The position numbers and the translations under genes are program-made. The notes beneath the pieces were generated by a model. The model saw only the letters and a list, made by a program, of their open reading frames with translations, did no database searches and was not told where the DNA came from. Shown here one piece after another: positions 1 through 11,012 of a stretch of DNA of 43,000 bases (the stretch's first letter is position 1; each line of letters begins with the position of its first letter). The stretch comes from Apostichopus japonicus. Lineage: Eukaryota; Echinodermata; Holothuroidea; Aspidochirotida; Stichopodidae. The stretch lies in NCBI RefSeq assembly GCF_037975245.1, contig NC_092576.1, forward strand, positions 25,075,611-25,118,610, in the 5' to 3' direction.

Positions 1-2208
1 ACTTCTAATTGTTTCATACTTTGACTCAAAATATTGTACCTTCACCACTTCTGAATGACCACCCCTTACCCCCCCCCCCAACCCCCATCTCTATTCAACT
101 GTTGTATTATCGAAAGAAGACGATACAGGTATGAGCATAGGAATATGGAATAATTAATTGTTGATGGGCTATTTGAATAAGCGCCCTCCACAACTATATT
201 AACCTGTACATACCTACAATGACAGTTCAGGTCAAACGGCGAGGCAATATTTAATACAGAATACTAAACAAATGAAACTGATTAATCATGGTGTTCTTTC
301 AATAACAGAGTTATTATCCAGTTCCTACCTATATAGAAATGGCTGCTGCCATATAACTGACAGTATATATTCGTATTCAAGATGCAATTAGTCCATTATA
401 TTACCACAATAAATCTGTATAAACTGTTACAGTGGAATGGAGGTTTAACAGATGTGCTTATGTGAGCCTTGTTTCGTGTACTGTGCTGGCCATTCAACAG
501 CAACGTACAGAATGGTATACCCCGACTGGTGATGGTTGGTCCTGTCAGGGAACAGAGTGACGATTAAATTAACGGAGGAAGTAAAGCATCACTGCTACAC
601 TCTTCAAACAACCTTGTAATTTTTCCGCCCAGAAATTCTAGTCAAAATATTTTTGACTTGAAAACGATCGGCTTGACAAGATATTTTCGTTACAGTAACT
701 CTGATATAGTTAATTTACAAGCCGACAACTGACAACGTATCCGTAGTCACTGCTGAGTTTGCGCATTGCTTGTAAAATTCAGACGTTTTAATTAAACATT
801 ATTGTTGGCAAGCAACCATTGGCTTAGACCAATGCTTCATCAAGTTAGCGTACTATCAGTATCACTAGAGGTTCAACGATGGACGATAACGAGGGCAATA
901 TTGTGTCCAAAATTACAAAACGCTGGTTAACAAAATACATCGACACATTGAACAGTACCGGCGACACGTCTTGCAAACGTTCGCTCTTTTTATGCAATGA
1001 GTAAAGCCGGTATATATAACACCCGTTGAAGTCGTTCAGACTAGGCTTAACGTTAAAGGGAACATCAGTTCAAAGACGCTTGCATTTTGTACCAGGGTGT
1101 GTTATTGTTTGATTTACTAACGCTCTTAGGGCCTACGCTGCCCAGGTCGGCTAGTTATATCTAGGCCTAGTAGGGTGCTCAAAACTTTCGTGCATTGAAG
1201 CCACGGATTTGATTGTAACCTCACGATTCTTTCACATTATGCGATCGAAGTTCATTCTGGGTATATACGACTAATAAACTGTCACGAGTTTGTAAAAAAT
1301 AACTCTTCTCTGTCTTCTGTGTCCAAAGATAGAACTTCACTGTACTAACGCCCTAGGCCCTAGGCTAGTACTGAGTAATAGGAATATTTAGTAACGGTAC
1401 AAATAAGAATTAGACTAGGGCCTAAATATCCCTATAACCACTAGTCTAACTTTTACTGACAGTTACTGGATAGGCATTGGTTAGTATAAACGTGTAAAAG
1501 TTATGATATCGTTACAAACGAGAATGGTATAGGCCTTATTTCGTCAACAAATGGCCTGACGTTACTAGTTAGGCTCAGCATTAATAAGTATATATCCTAA
1601 TTAATATAATATATACTGATAATGATGGTGGGTTTGCCGGGTCTGGAGCAGCCTCCCTGATTTATTTTATTTATATAACTTCCATTCTGAATATTTTGCT
1701 TGTGTGCCTACCAATATTACAACAACAAACAATAATAGTATGTTTTTGTTTATCTGTTTTTGGCCAACCTGCAGGAGCCGTTCGAATCTAAATTAGTATA
1801 TGATAGTGACTGATAGGCTACATGCAGATGCAGAAAGAACTTGTTTAGAATGCTAGCCAATCTAAATGACAATGGTTCCACAATAGTTAAAATACTAGGC
1901 CTATATAACTGTTCAAAAGAACCAGTAAAAACTTGATTTTCAAATTCAAACCCCCAAAATGATGGCATGCTGTTTATTGCTGGCTTAGGCCTGATTTATA
2001 AAGACCCATAGGTCTAAGCTAGTCATGCGTAGGCTATTCTGGATGTTTACTAAAGTCAAAAGTTCAGGGTATATAGAATTTAGATATAATTTATTTTTGT
2101 ACCTTACATCGCTGTGGCTGTAGTGCTGCGTATTCGCAGGCATGAAATAGCCATAGAAAAAAGTATATACCTAATTGAAAACTTTATCTTGCTCGATGGA
2201 AATATCTA
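1..2208. repeat. Copy 1 of a 2.2-kb diverged direct duplication
   Basis: This stretch aligns along its whole length with 16549-18753 in the same orientation, with many substitutions and small indels (high identity by eye, roughly nine bases in ten). The homology is already under way at base 1, so the left end is outside the window. It stops abruptly near 2208, just after the shared word gctcgatg-aaatatcta. No coding frame is conserved between the copies, so the segment is probably non-coding or promoter DNA. It includes a C-run at 69-79 and many 'taggcct' words. It could be a segmental duplication or two copies of an unrecognised long repeat. Confidence 0.85.
1011..1041 (+). promoter_or_regulatory. 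Candidate TATA plus initiator core promoter, copy 1
   Basis: TATATATAAC at 1011-1020 is followed by TCAGAC at 1036-1041, with 27 bases from the start of the TATA box to the initiator A. The same two elements with the same spacing recur in the diverged copy at 17538-17568, although the intervening bases have changed. This fits an RNA polymerase II core promoter. No long ORF follows in either copy, so any transcript would be non-coding or start with an untranslated exon. This is inferred from motif and conservation only. Confidence 0.35.
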
Positions 2209-2922
2209 ATTCACTGTATATTGTATTATCACTGGGAAAGGAATTTTAACCAGTTACTCTGGCCTATGGTAGCCTATAACTTGTGCACAGGCTACTAATT
2301 CACCCAATATTAAAATCAATCTTTTTTTAAACGTACACCCCAGTCACTGCACCAGATCTATACACTTCACTGAGCCCAACTTAATTAAGATAACTCTCAA
2401 CCAATGGTGTATGTATATACAGAACGTGTTGACAGTAATGATTTATAATAGAATCGGAATATTGCCAAAAACCAGTTCAAACACAGACAAACAGCTGAAA
2501 AACTCTTCATTGTTGAAAATAGATCATATCTCGCGCACCCTACACCTATTTTCAAAAATCTTATAAATAACATTTTCTTTACAGGCTTTTCTCACAAAAG
2601 TAATGCAAAGATTTTCGGGATAGCGTCACAAAAGCGTTGTAAGAACAACTTGCACAATGTAGGTACTGTGCGCGTGTGCCTGTGCGGGTGGGCGTTGTAT
2701 ATTTTTTATACAACACCTAATTGTATTCTGGTCATTTGATTGGTCAATTGCTCGTTGATTGCATGCAAAATCCGCTCTATTCCACTCTATGAAATAGAAC
2801 TGGGTTATACTTTTTTGGTAGCACTTTTTTTCAATGGTAAGAGTGCAGAGAAACCTGTCTGTTCAAAAGAATATGTTGCATGAGTGCATTTTACCCATCT
2901 TAATATAATATGTTGTATAAAA
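2209..2922. other. Non-coding stretch, no gene seen
   Basis: AT-rich DNA between the end of the duplicated segment and the palindrome. No ORF of note, RNA gene or clear repeat is visible. Confidence 0.5.
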
Positions 2923-3084
2923 CAAATAATGAATGGTTTCCATTCGTGCAATAGTGCAAATATTTCATTCGTTGAAAGATGTAATTTTTTCCATTCAACT
3001 CGGCTGCGCCTCGTTGAATGGAACATTCCATCTTTCAACTCATGAAATATTTGCACTATTGCACTCATAACCATTCATTATTTG
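2923..3084. repeat. Long imperfect palindrome (foldback or MITE-like element)
   Basis: The left arm starts with CAAATAATGAATGGTT (2923-2938) and the right arm ends with its exact complement (3069-3084). Between them, arms of about 75 bases pair at roughly 80 percent, including GTGCAATAGTGCAAATATTTCAT opposite its complement, around a short GC-rich centre (ctcggctgcgcctcg) near 3003. Weaker pairing continues a few bases outside. The RNA or single strand could form a long hairpin. The form fits a foldback-type non-autonomous DNA element. No target-site duplication could be fixed with confidence. Confidence 0.75.
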
Positions 3085-3775
3085 TATAGTATTGCATATA
3101 CGTGTATTGTTTATGTATTGTATATTCTGGTAGAGGGGCGTGTCCACAGTCCTTATTACTAATATCTCGGTCACGTTATAACCAATTTCCCCAAATTTTG
3201 CCACAAATGATTGGAAATATATTAAATAATACGAATTCAACATTAAATACACCAAAAATACTATTTTGAGTATGTTTTCCCAAATAAGCTATTTGGGGAC
3301 CTAATGTGCATATTTGAATAAATAATTAGCCCCAAATTAGTGAAATTTATCATGTATGAAATCAACAATCGTTACCCTTTCCATTGATTTACATTTTCAT
3401 GTCCAAAATATTCCTCTGAATTGGTGTACTGCTTACTAAACTAGGTAACACTGCCTTGTAAAATAAATATGCAAAAAGGAACTTACAAACGTGGGACCAT
3501 ACTGCCAGTAAACAATGTGAATAAAATATGATTCAAAGTTTTACCCTTTATTTACATAGGCTAGAGATCTTGCTAAAGTAGAAAGAGCAGTCGCACGGGT
3601 TGTTAGTGGGATTTCTGCGCCGTCGATTGTTTTGAGCGGCCTATGGATTTGGCATAGACGGAGTTTTTCTTGGTGATGCCATTTACGATCTGGTTCAGAG
3701 AAGCAATAACGAAGACAGACGAAACGAAAATTCAAGCGAACTGAACGACTCTAAAAGTAACAGAGCAAAGTCAAA
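3085..3775. other. Non-coding flank of the retrotransposon
   Basis: No supported gene. A minus-strand 64-codon frame (3541-3735) starts with ATG only about 45 bases from the retrotransposon edge. It resembles nothing I recognise and is treated as unproven. Confidence 0.4.
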
Positions 3776-3779
3776 ATAC
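3776..3779. repeat. Target-site duplication, left copy (ATAC)
   Basis: ATAC directly precedes the 5' LTR and recurs at 11541-11544 directly after the 3' LTR. It could be read as 5 bp (AATAC) because the LTR ends in A. This size is normal for Ty3/gypsy integration and shows that both ends belong to one insertion event. Confidence 0.75.
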
Positions 3780-4308
3780 TGTAACGTGAATGGCCTTTAT
3801 ACTCATCCGTAGTAAACTGTACTTAGCTTCATAGCCAGCCATGTCATGAATATTCATAATCTATTAGGATGTAATTTTAGGGGGTTAAATGTTAATTGCT
3901 GTGTTTTAAAGACTAATTAAGAGAGTTATGGATTTAGTAAACCAGCATTATCATTAAGTTAAATGTCTACGACATGTCTGCACATGTTTGGGGGCATAAT
4001 GTTATTGTTGTTAATTAAATAGTTAAAGGGATTGTACTTCTCATGTTGTACTGTTATATTGCGTGGTATATGGACCAGAGTGAGACGGTCAAATAAATGC
4101 CTATAAAATTGTTCTTTTCTAAAGAACTGGCACTCACACACTCTAAAGTCTTGTGCGCAGAGTCATTTTTGATGTGTGTTTGTAACCTGGCCTGGTCTCT
4201 AGATGCTGCCCTGCGGTGGTTAACTGATACACAGACTAGCAACGATTTATCCATACAGATCTTTTGGCAGTATTCTTGGCCGTGTTAAGGACCCCTCGGA
4301 ACGCAATA
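3780..4308 (+). repeat. 5' LTR
   Basis: 529 bp, beginning TGTAACGTGAATGG and ending CGCAATA. It matches the 3' LTR over its whole length, with 12 substitutions and one indel by eye. Ten of the 12 substitutions fall in the last 77 bases (4232-4308). AATAAA at 4092-4097 and TATAAAA at 4102-4108 are candidate polyadenylation and TATA signals; which one is used cannot be decided from the sequence. Confidence 0.95.
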
Positions 4309-4310
4309 AC

Positions 4311-4327
4311 TGGTGGCAGCGATGGGA
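4311..4327 (+). other. Primer-binding site, resembling initiator tRNA-Met
   Basis: TGGTGGCAGCGATGGGA begins two bases after the 5' LTR, the usual place for a primer-binding site. It starts with TGG, as required to pair with a tRNA CCA end. It resembles the complement of the metazoan initiator tRNA-Met 3' end with a few mismatches. The tRNA identity is tentative. Confidence 0.6.
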
Positions 4328-4410
4328 TTCTGAACTCCTGGAGAAGACTACCAAACCAGACCACAGGATCTGAAGAACACAACAGAAAAAGACTGGCTCT
4401 CCGACAGAAA

Positions 4411-4930
4411 GACTCTGGTTCTAACAGAAAAGATTGGCTCACCATCGAGGGACTCTGATGTTTTCTCACAGAAAAGACTCTGGTTCTCACAGAAAAGATT
4501 AACTCACCAACAAGGGACTCTGATGTTTTCTCACAGAAAAGACTTTGGTTCTAACAGAAAAGATTGGCTCACCATCGAGGGACTCTGATGTTTTCTCACA
4601 GAAAAAACTCTGGTTCTAACAGAAAAGATTGGCTCACCATCGAGGGACTCTGATGTTTTCTCACAGAAAAGACTCTGGTTCTAACAGAAAAGATTGGCTC
4701 ACCATCGAGGGACTCTGATGTTTTTTCACAGAAAAGACTCTGGTTCTCACAGAAAAGATTAACTCACCAACAAGGGACTCTGATGTTTTCTCACAGAAAA
4801 GACTCTGGTTCTAACAGAAAAGATTGGCTCACCATCGAGGGACTCTGATGTTTTCTCACAGAAAAGATTGGCTCTACAACGAGGGACTCTGATGATTTTT
4901 ACAGAAAAGACTCTGGTTCTATAAACAAAG
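4411..4930 (+). repeat. 65-bp tandem repeat array in the retrotransposon leader
   Basis: Seven full units start at 4411, 4476, 4541, 4606, 4671, 4736 and 4801, all exactly 65 bases apart, followed by a degenerate partial unit to about 4930. Each unit begins GACTCTGGTTCT and ends TCTCACAGAAAA. There are two subtypes: units 2 and 6 have GATTAACTCACCAACAAGGG where the others have GATTGGCTCACCATCGAGGG, giving the order A B A A A B A. Units 2 and 6 are 260 bases apart, suggesting a block of four units was duplicated. The period is not a multiple of three, and the array lies between the primer site and the gag start, so it is untranslated leader. Confidence 0.95.
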
Positions 4931-5155
4931 AAGACTGGTAATTTTTACGGAAAGAGTTTGGATTCCCATGCTGAGGAACATAGTGCAGAGAACAAGAGCA
5001 ACTTTCTGACTGATCTACAATGCAGTCTGGCAATATCAGAGTTTGAACCACTGATAGAGAGGAATTTCGGTATCTGAAGAAAGAACACTTTCGGACTAGT
5101 CAAATTATTCCCGAAATAATCAAGAAATACTCTGCATACACCATATGCACCAACT

Positions 5156-6265
5156 ATGTCAGAGGCACGTTCAAGTGAACATTGGATGCTAATGGACGAA
5201 TGTACGTCACCTGTAAGTTCACAGCCATCAAGGAATCCATTTCAGAAGGAAGAAAGACACCAGACCAATCCTTTCCTGAATACAGACTTCGACCAAAGGG
5301 ATCAGAACCAGTCCTTATACTACACTCCATATCAAAGAGAAAGTCATGGATATGTGCCCAGAACCAACAATCAGTTCAGGTACCCCCAATCATCTGGAGC
5401 ACGTGTAACAGCTAACACTCCGACATATGACGGGTCAACCCCATGGAAAGATTTTCTCGTTCAGTTCGAGATAGTCTCAGAACTCCATGGCTGGAGCCCG
5501 CTTTCGATGGCATTAAACCTGGCAGCAAATCTCAGAGGGCCAGCTCAAGCACTATTGACAGATCTCCCTGAAGAGTACAGGAGAAATTACCCAGCTCTAA
5601 CAGTAGCATTAAAGCAGAGGTTCGCTCCAGAAAATCAATGCGAATTGCACAAAGCCCTACTCCGGAACAGAAGCCGTAAAATGACAGAGAGTCTACCAGA
5701 ATTGGCACAAGATCTGTGAAGACAAGTAGTTAAGGCCTATGCTGATGCTCCCAGCTCCATGCATGATGCATTGGCAAAAGATTATTTTGTTGACTGCTTG
5801 CAAGACCCAGATACCAGATGGCGGGTTTACCAATCTAGACCTGCGACTCTACAGGAAGCTGTCACTATTGCAGTTGAAATGGAGGCTTTCACCATTGCAG
5901 AGCAGAAGAAAGGTGCTGCAAGAAAGCTTGTTCGAGCTGTGGCTTCCGGCGAAACTGTGACTTCCGGTGAATTTGTTCAGACAAAAACCAGAGAGCAGAC
6001 TCAGCAGACTCAAAGTGAGATGACAAGCGCCCTCATCGAAGCTATTAAGAGCGGCTTTGACGAACTTAAAGGCGAGCTCAATAATAATAACAGGGGCCAG
6101 AGATATACAGGAAGTAACAGACAAAGTGGAGTGGAGTTCAGAGGACGATGTTTTAAATGCAACAAGCAAGGTCATAGGGCTAGAGATTGTCCTGAAGATG
6201 CCATGCAAACATCACCACAGGAAAACTCCAACCTGTCGAGTTTAGGGGTCGAAGGTCGGCAGTAG
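5156..6265 (+). pseudogene. gag: gag (capsid/nucleocapsid) with an in-frame stop
   Basis: This is the structural polyprotein that packages the element's RNA. The ATG at 5156 has A at -3 and is the first in the open frame after the leader repeats. The frame runs to TAG at 6263-6265, about 370 codons, broken by one TGA at 5717-5719 (codon 188). The same frame continues straight on after it with gag-like sequence, so this is a nonsense change rather than two genes. The N-terminal 60 residues are rich in Q, N and S, and a capsid-like region follows (from about 'TYDGSTPWKDFLVQFE'). One CX2CX4HX4C zinc knuckle (CFKCNKQGHRARDC, codons 332-345) near the end is the RNA-binding nucleocapsid motif. The TGA is most simply explained by C-to-T at a CpG arginine codon, but regulated read-through cannot be excluded. 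Confidence 0.9.
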
Positions 6266-7590
6266 GGGACAACAGACCCTCCGTGAAGTCAGCGAAAAGG
6301 GGAAGAAGTAGCCGAGATGTTACAGTTGAAGGGCAATTGGAGAACGTCAAATTGTCATTTGTCGTAGACACCGGGGCAGATGTCACCATCGTAAGGCCAG
6401 ATGTCTACAATGCCATTTCTGAAGAGTTAAGGCCGAAGTTGCAAAAATCTTCAGTGCAAGTGGGAATGGCAAATGGACAGCCCTTAGGCTACGACGGCTT
6501 CGCAACTTTCTCGCTGAGTATTAAAGAAAAGTTGGTCCAGTACAAAGTATGGGTAGCGGACATCGAGACTGAAGGAATCCTGGGAATTGATTTCTTGCGG
6601 GACTACAACTGTCAGATTGAGGCTGGTAGCGGAAAGGTGACAATAGGAGAGCAAACCTCCGGGAATGTGGAACAAGTTGAAGTGTCTTGCTGCCGCATTA
6701 GGATTGCCGAGAATGTCATGATTCCTCCTGGCTGTGAAGCAGTTGTACCGGGATCCCTGGAAAAAAAATCCAATGGAATTGCCGTTGTAGAGATGCTGCC
6801 GAGGTTTATTGAGAAACATGGAATGATGGTAGCTCGAGCAGTGGTTGATGCCTCGATGTCAGTTATCCCAGTAAGAGTGCTGAACCTGACGGACCAACAC
6901 AAGACGATCTATGAGGGTACAAATGTTGCCACCTGTGAACCTGCCAAGGAGATCTCCTGCCGAATGATCAACACTAGCCCTACTGAAGAGAAATGTTCCA
7001 AAGAGTCAACGGCAATCCCACGTGAGATTCATGCCGACTTGAAGGATCTTCTAGATAGGAGCACCAATTTGCTTGAACCACGGCAGAGAGATCAAGTTAT
7101 GAACTTACTATATGCCTATAGAGACACTTTTGCCACTACTTCAATAGATATCGGAAAGACAAATCTGGTGAAACATAAAATCAACACTGGGACAGAACGA
7201 CCAATAAGACAAACTGCTAGAAGGTTACCAACTCATCGCCGAGACAAAGAACAGACAGAGGTACAGCGCATGTTAGAGGGAGGCATTATTCAGCCTTCAT
7301 CCAGTCCCTGGTCTTCACCGATAGTCTTAGTAACAAAGAAAGATGGCAGTACTCGATTCTGCGTGGACTACCGACGTCTCAACGATATCACAATCAAAGA
7401 TTCATACCCCCTTCCACGGATTGATGACAGTCTGGACGCATTATCCGGGGCTAAATGGTTTTCGACCTTGGATATGAAGAGCGGGTACTGGCAAGTAGAG
7501 ATGGACCCTGCTGACAAGAGCAAGACTGCGTTCATTACAACCAGTGGTCTCTACGAACTTTGGTCTCTGCAATGCTCCGGCGACTTTTGA
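6196..7590 (+). pseudogene. pol: pol, 5' part: protease and N-terminal reverse transcriptase
   Basis: This frame is open from 6196 and lies at -1 relative to gag, overlapping it for about 67 bases, so it was probably expressed by -1 frameshifting. The first possible independent start is a GTG at 6283. Counting from there, the aspartic protease active site DTGAD is at residues 29-33 and the conserved ILGIDFL at 99-105. Reverse transcriptase follows, with SSPWSSPIVLVTKKDGSTRFCVDYR and the first catalytic aspartate in FSTLDMKSGYWQ (about residue 397). The frame then ends at 7590 in unrelated codons, because roughly 14 bases are missing near 7555 between the conserved GLYE and FGLCNAPATF segments. 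The rest of pol lies in another frame. Confidence 0.9.
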
Positions 7591-10246
7591 ACGTTTAATG
7601 GAGAGAGTGTTGAAGGGACTTCACTGGCAGACTTGTCTTCTGTACTTAGATGATATAATTGTCTTTAGTAAGACTTTTGATGAAGAGCTAGTTCGTCTAA
7701 CACAGGTGTTCAACCGCATCAAAGAAGCCGGACTGAAGTTAAACCCCCAGAAATGCTGTCTGTTCCAGCAAGAAGTATCATACCTAGGACACTTGGTGTC
7801 TTGTGAGGGCGTTTCCACCGATCCAGTTAAAGTCAAAGCAGTGAAAGATTGGCCAACACCGATGACAGTAACTCAACTGAGAAGCTTCTTGGGTCTCTGC
7901 ACTTACTACAGGAAGTTCGTAAAGGGATTTGCCGACATAGCAAAACCTCTCCACAAACTCACCGAAAAGGAGTCAAAATTCACATGGTCAGAGGAATGTG
8001 AAGGAGCTTTCCAGAAATTGAAGACTGCCCTAATCACAGCACCAATACTGGCCTACCCAACAGATGATGGAACCTACATAATCGACACCGATGCTAGTAA
8101 CTTTGGACTTGGATGTGTACTGTCACAATGTCAGGAAGGACAAGAACGAGTCACGGCATACTTTAGCCGAACATTGTCTAAACCTGAAAGACGTTACTGC
8201 ACCACAAGGAAGGAGCTCCTGGCTATTGTGGCATCTGTGAAACACTTCCACCATTATTTGTACGGTCGACGTTTTACCATCAGAACAGATCATGGTGCCT
8301 TACGCTGGTTGACATCATTTAAGTGGACCGAAGGTCAGGTCGCCCGCTGGCTGGAGGTACTCAACACTTATGACTACGAAATCCAACATCGAGCAGGAAG
8401 ACTTCACGGCAATGCAGATGCCCTCTCCCGAAGGCCGTGCAGTGACTGTAACCATTGCGACAAGCTGGAGGAAATACTTACAACGACCAATAACACCGAT
8501 GGAGCAAGTTGTAGTTTGATAAAAGTTCGTGCCATTGGACAAACCGATTCCACCAGTAAGGAATGTAATGTTACGAAACCACCAGAAGGAACCAGTAAAC
8601 AAGATTTGCTAAAATCGGATGGTAGCAAAGAAGAGAAGGAACAGCATTGGTTTGGTTGCCTTACACATGATGAAATCAGATCCAAACAGAAAGAAGATAA
8701 AGATCTGGGCATTGTGCTAGGCTGGAAAGAAAATGGGAATGACAGACCCCATTGGGAACAGGTAGCTGGAAACAATAATGCTGTTAGAAATTACTGGAAC
8801 CAATGGCAAAAACTTGAAGTGAAGAATGGTATACTCTACCGAAAGTTCGAATCTCCAACTGGTGAAAAGTTTACGTATCAGCTGATAGTACCGGAAGTTA
8901 TGAGAGAGGATATACTGAAACTGTCTCACGACCACAAAGTAGCAGGTCATTTTAAAACCAAGAAGACCATCGACCGAGTCCGTAACAACTACTACTGGAG
9001 TGGCTATCGTAACGATATTGATAAATGGTGTAAGAAGTGCGACCTCTGCAGCGCCCGGAAAGGCCCCAATAGGAAGAATAAGGCTGGTATGCAGAACTAC
9101 AAGTCAGGAGAACCGATGCAGAGAATAGCCATCGATATCATTGGTCCCCTGCCTAAGACAGACCGTGGGAACCAATACATCCTGGTTATTGGTGACTACT
9201 TCTCCAAGTGGAAGGAAGCTTTTGCAATACCTAACCAAGAAGCCGCAACTGTAGCAAATACCCTTGTTGAAGAATTCATCTGTCGTTATGGCATCCCGTC
9301 CGAGATACACACTGATCAAGGTCGACGATTTGAGGCCAAATTATTTCAAGAGCTGTGCCGACTTCTGGAGATTAACAAAACAAGGACAACTCCATACTAC
9401 CCACAATCTGACGGCATGATTGAAAGATTCAACAGGACCTTAGAAGCCATGCTGGCATTAGTTGTCGCACCAGACAACCGAGATTGGGACTGCTGGCTCC
9501 CGTATGTGATGCTAAGCTACAGATCTGCAATACATGAGTCCACAGGCTATTCTCCCTTCGAGATTCTAATGGGCAGAAGAGCTTCCATCCCAGTCACACT
9601 CCTTACAGAGAAACCAGAAATGACAGACCAAGCCAATACCTACTGTGAGTACGTAAAAAGATTAGAAAGCAGACTAGAGAAAGTACACCAATCTGCCCGT
9701 AACCACCTGGACCTGACCAATGTTTGGAAGACAAAGACTTACGACAGGAACTCAAGTCTAAGGAGCTATCAAGAAGGCGACAACATCTGGCTGTACGAAC
9801 CAAGACGCAAGAAAGGGATTTCTCCTAAATTTCAGAAATCTTGGATTGGACCTGGCAAAATACTTAAGAAGATATCCGATGTTACCTACCGAGTGCAAAT
9901 GGGACCACTTAGTAAGCCAAAAATAGTGCACCACAACAAACTCTTATCGTATGATGGCAGGAACCCACCAACCTGGAAAATGAAACCAACGACTGCAACA
10001 ATTGAAGTGGCTGATGTCTCTGCCTTCGGTCAACCAGACAGAGAAAGTGTCATGTCACAAGACACTGCAGACGACACCACAGACGAGATGCCTGGAAATG
10101 GTCAGACATATCATACTGACTCACCAACCCCCAACTCATCAGTTCCTGCTGGTCAGAACGTCAACTTTGACCCATCTTCGGATAGACGACCCAGGAGGAC
10201 GAGACGACCCGTTGATCGGTATGGTCAACCTCTACTTTATGGTTAA
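7544..10246 (+). pseudogene. pol: pol, 3' part: reverse transcriptase core, RNase H and integrase
   Basis: This is the downstream continuation of the same polyprotein after the reverse-transcriptase deletion. Its apparent GTG start is an artefact of the break. In its own numbering, the reverse-transcriptase catalytic box YLDD is at 34-37. RNase H has TDASN (D183), E224 in TRKELLAIV and D249 in RTDHGALRWL. Integrase has a zinc-binding H464-X4-H469 with C499-X2-C502, then the catalytic triad D531 (AIDIIGPLP), D591 (HTDQGRRF) and E627 (GMIERFNRT), giving the standard D,D-35-E spacing. A C-terminal integrase domain and a P/T/R-rich tail follow to TAA at 10244-10246. No chromodomain is seen. These catalytic residues are all intact; only the frame junction is damaged. 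Confidence 0.95.
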
Positions 10247-11012
10247 TGGAAATGGTTTCTACCTACTATATGGCATGGTGAAGGCCCTTAGGCAAGGTCA
10301 TACGCTGCCATGATAGTGCTTGGATTTTGCCTAACCAAACAAACCAACTCAGACGAACGATGTGATGTAGAACTACCGAGACGAACTACCGAGACAAACT
10401 ACCGAGACACCAACCGCGTTTATAGTTATAGCTTGTGATTTAGTTTAGCTCCGCGTCAATGTGTACGTGATTTTAGGTCTTCGTGTATTAGTTCTGTTTA
10501 GGTCAGCTATATCAAAGCCGCTACTTCGCGTCAGAAGATTTCCATGATGTTTACCAAACTGTAAATTCATTTAATTAAGCTGTGATAAGTTTTCTAAATG
10601 TATTTTCTTTGTTTATGTCGTTGATATTAGTGAATGTTAAACGTGCACAGGAGCATGGTCGTTATCTGCATCTGAACCTTATATTAATCTAACCGTTAAT
10701 TCTTGTATTCGATAGTGCGATGTTTGTTGTTGTTCATGTCACATGTTTTGGATCGGTGACGTAGTGAATTGTATTGCTTTGTTTATGTATTTCATCTAAA
10801 CACTGCCTATTGTTTTGTACTCTTACATTAAGGGGTCATCACATTGTATATATGCCATATATAAGCTTTTCCACTTTTCGAACTTTACATTTCATGCCTT
10901 TCTGTAGTTTTCTTATCGAAGACCTTTTTTTGTTGTTGCTATGTGTTAAGCTAAGTTAGTTACGACTCGAATACCTTAGAACTCGGGTCGAGTTCTAGAA
11001 AGTGGGGGGCAG
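10247..11012 (+). other. Retrotransposon 3' untranslated region with polypurine tract
   Basis: No envelope-like ORF is present between pol and the 3' LTR. Short repeats of 'aactaccgagac' occur at about 10369-10408. The purine run AGTGGGGGGCAG at 11001-11012 abuts the LTR and is the plus-strand primer (polypurine tract). Confidence 0.8.

Noticed and set aside
3541-3735. Minus-strand 64-codon ORF starting 45 bases from the 5' LTR
   Set aside because: Not recognisable, short, with no splice or promoter support. Its nearness to the LTR is suggestive but not evidence.
10247-11012. A third (envelope) gene in the retrotransposon
   Set aside because: Only short frames are present between pol and the 3' LTR, with no signal peptide or membrane anchor, so an errantivirus-like element is not supported.
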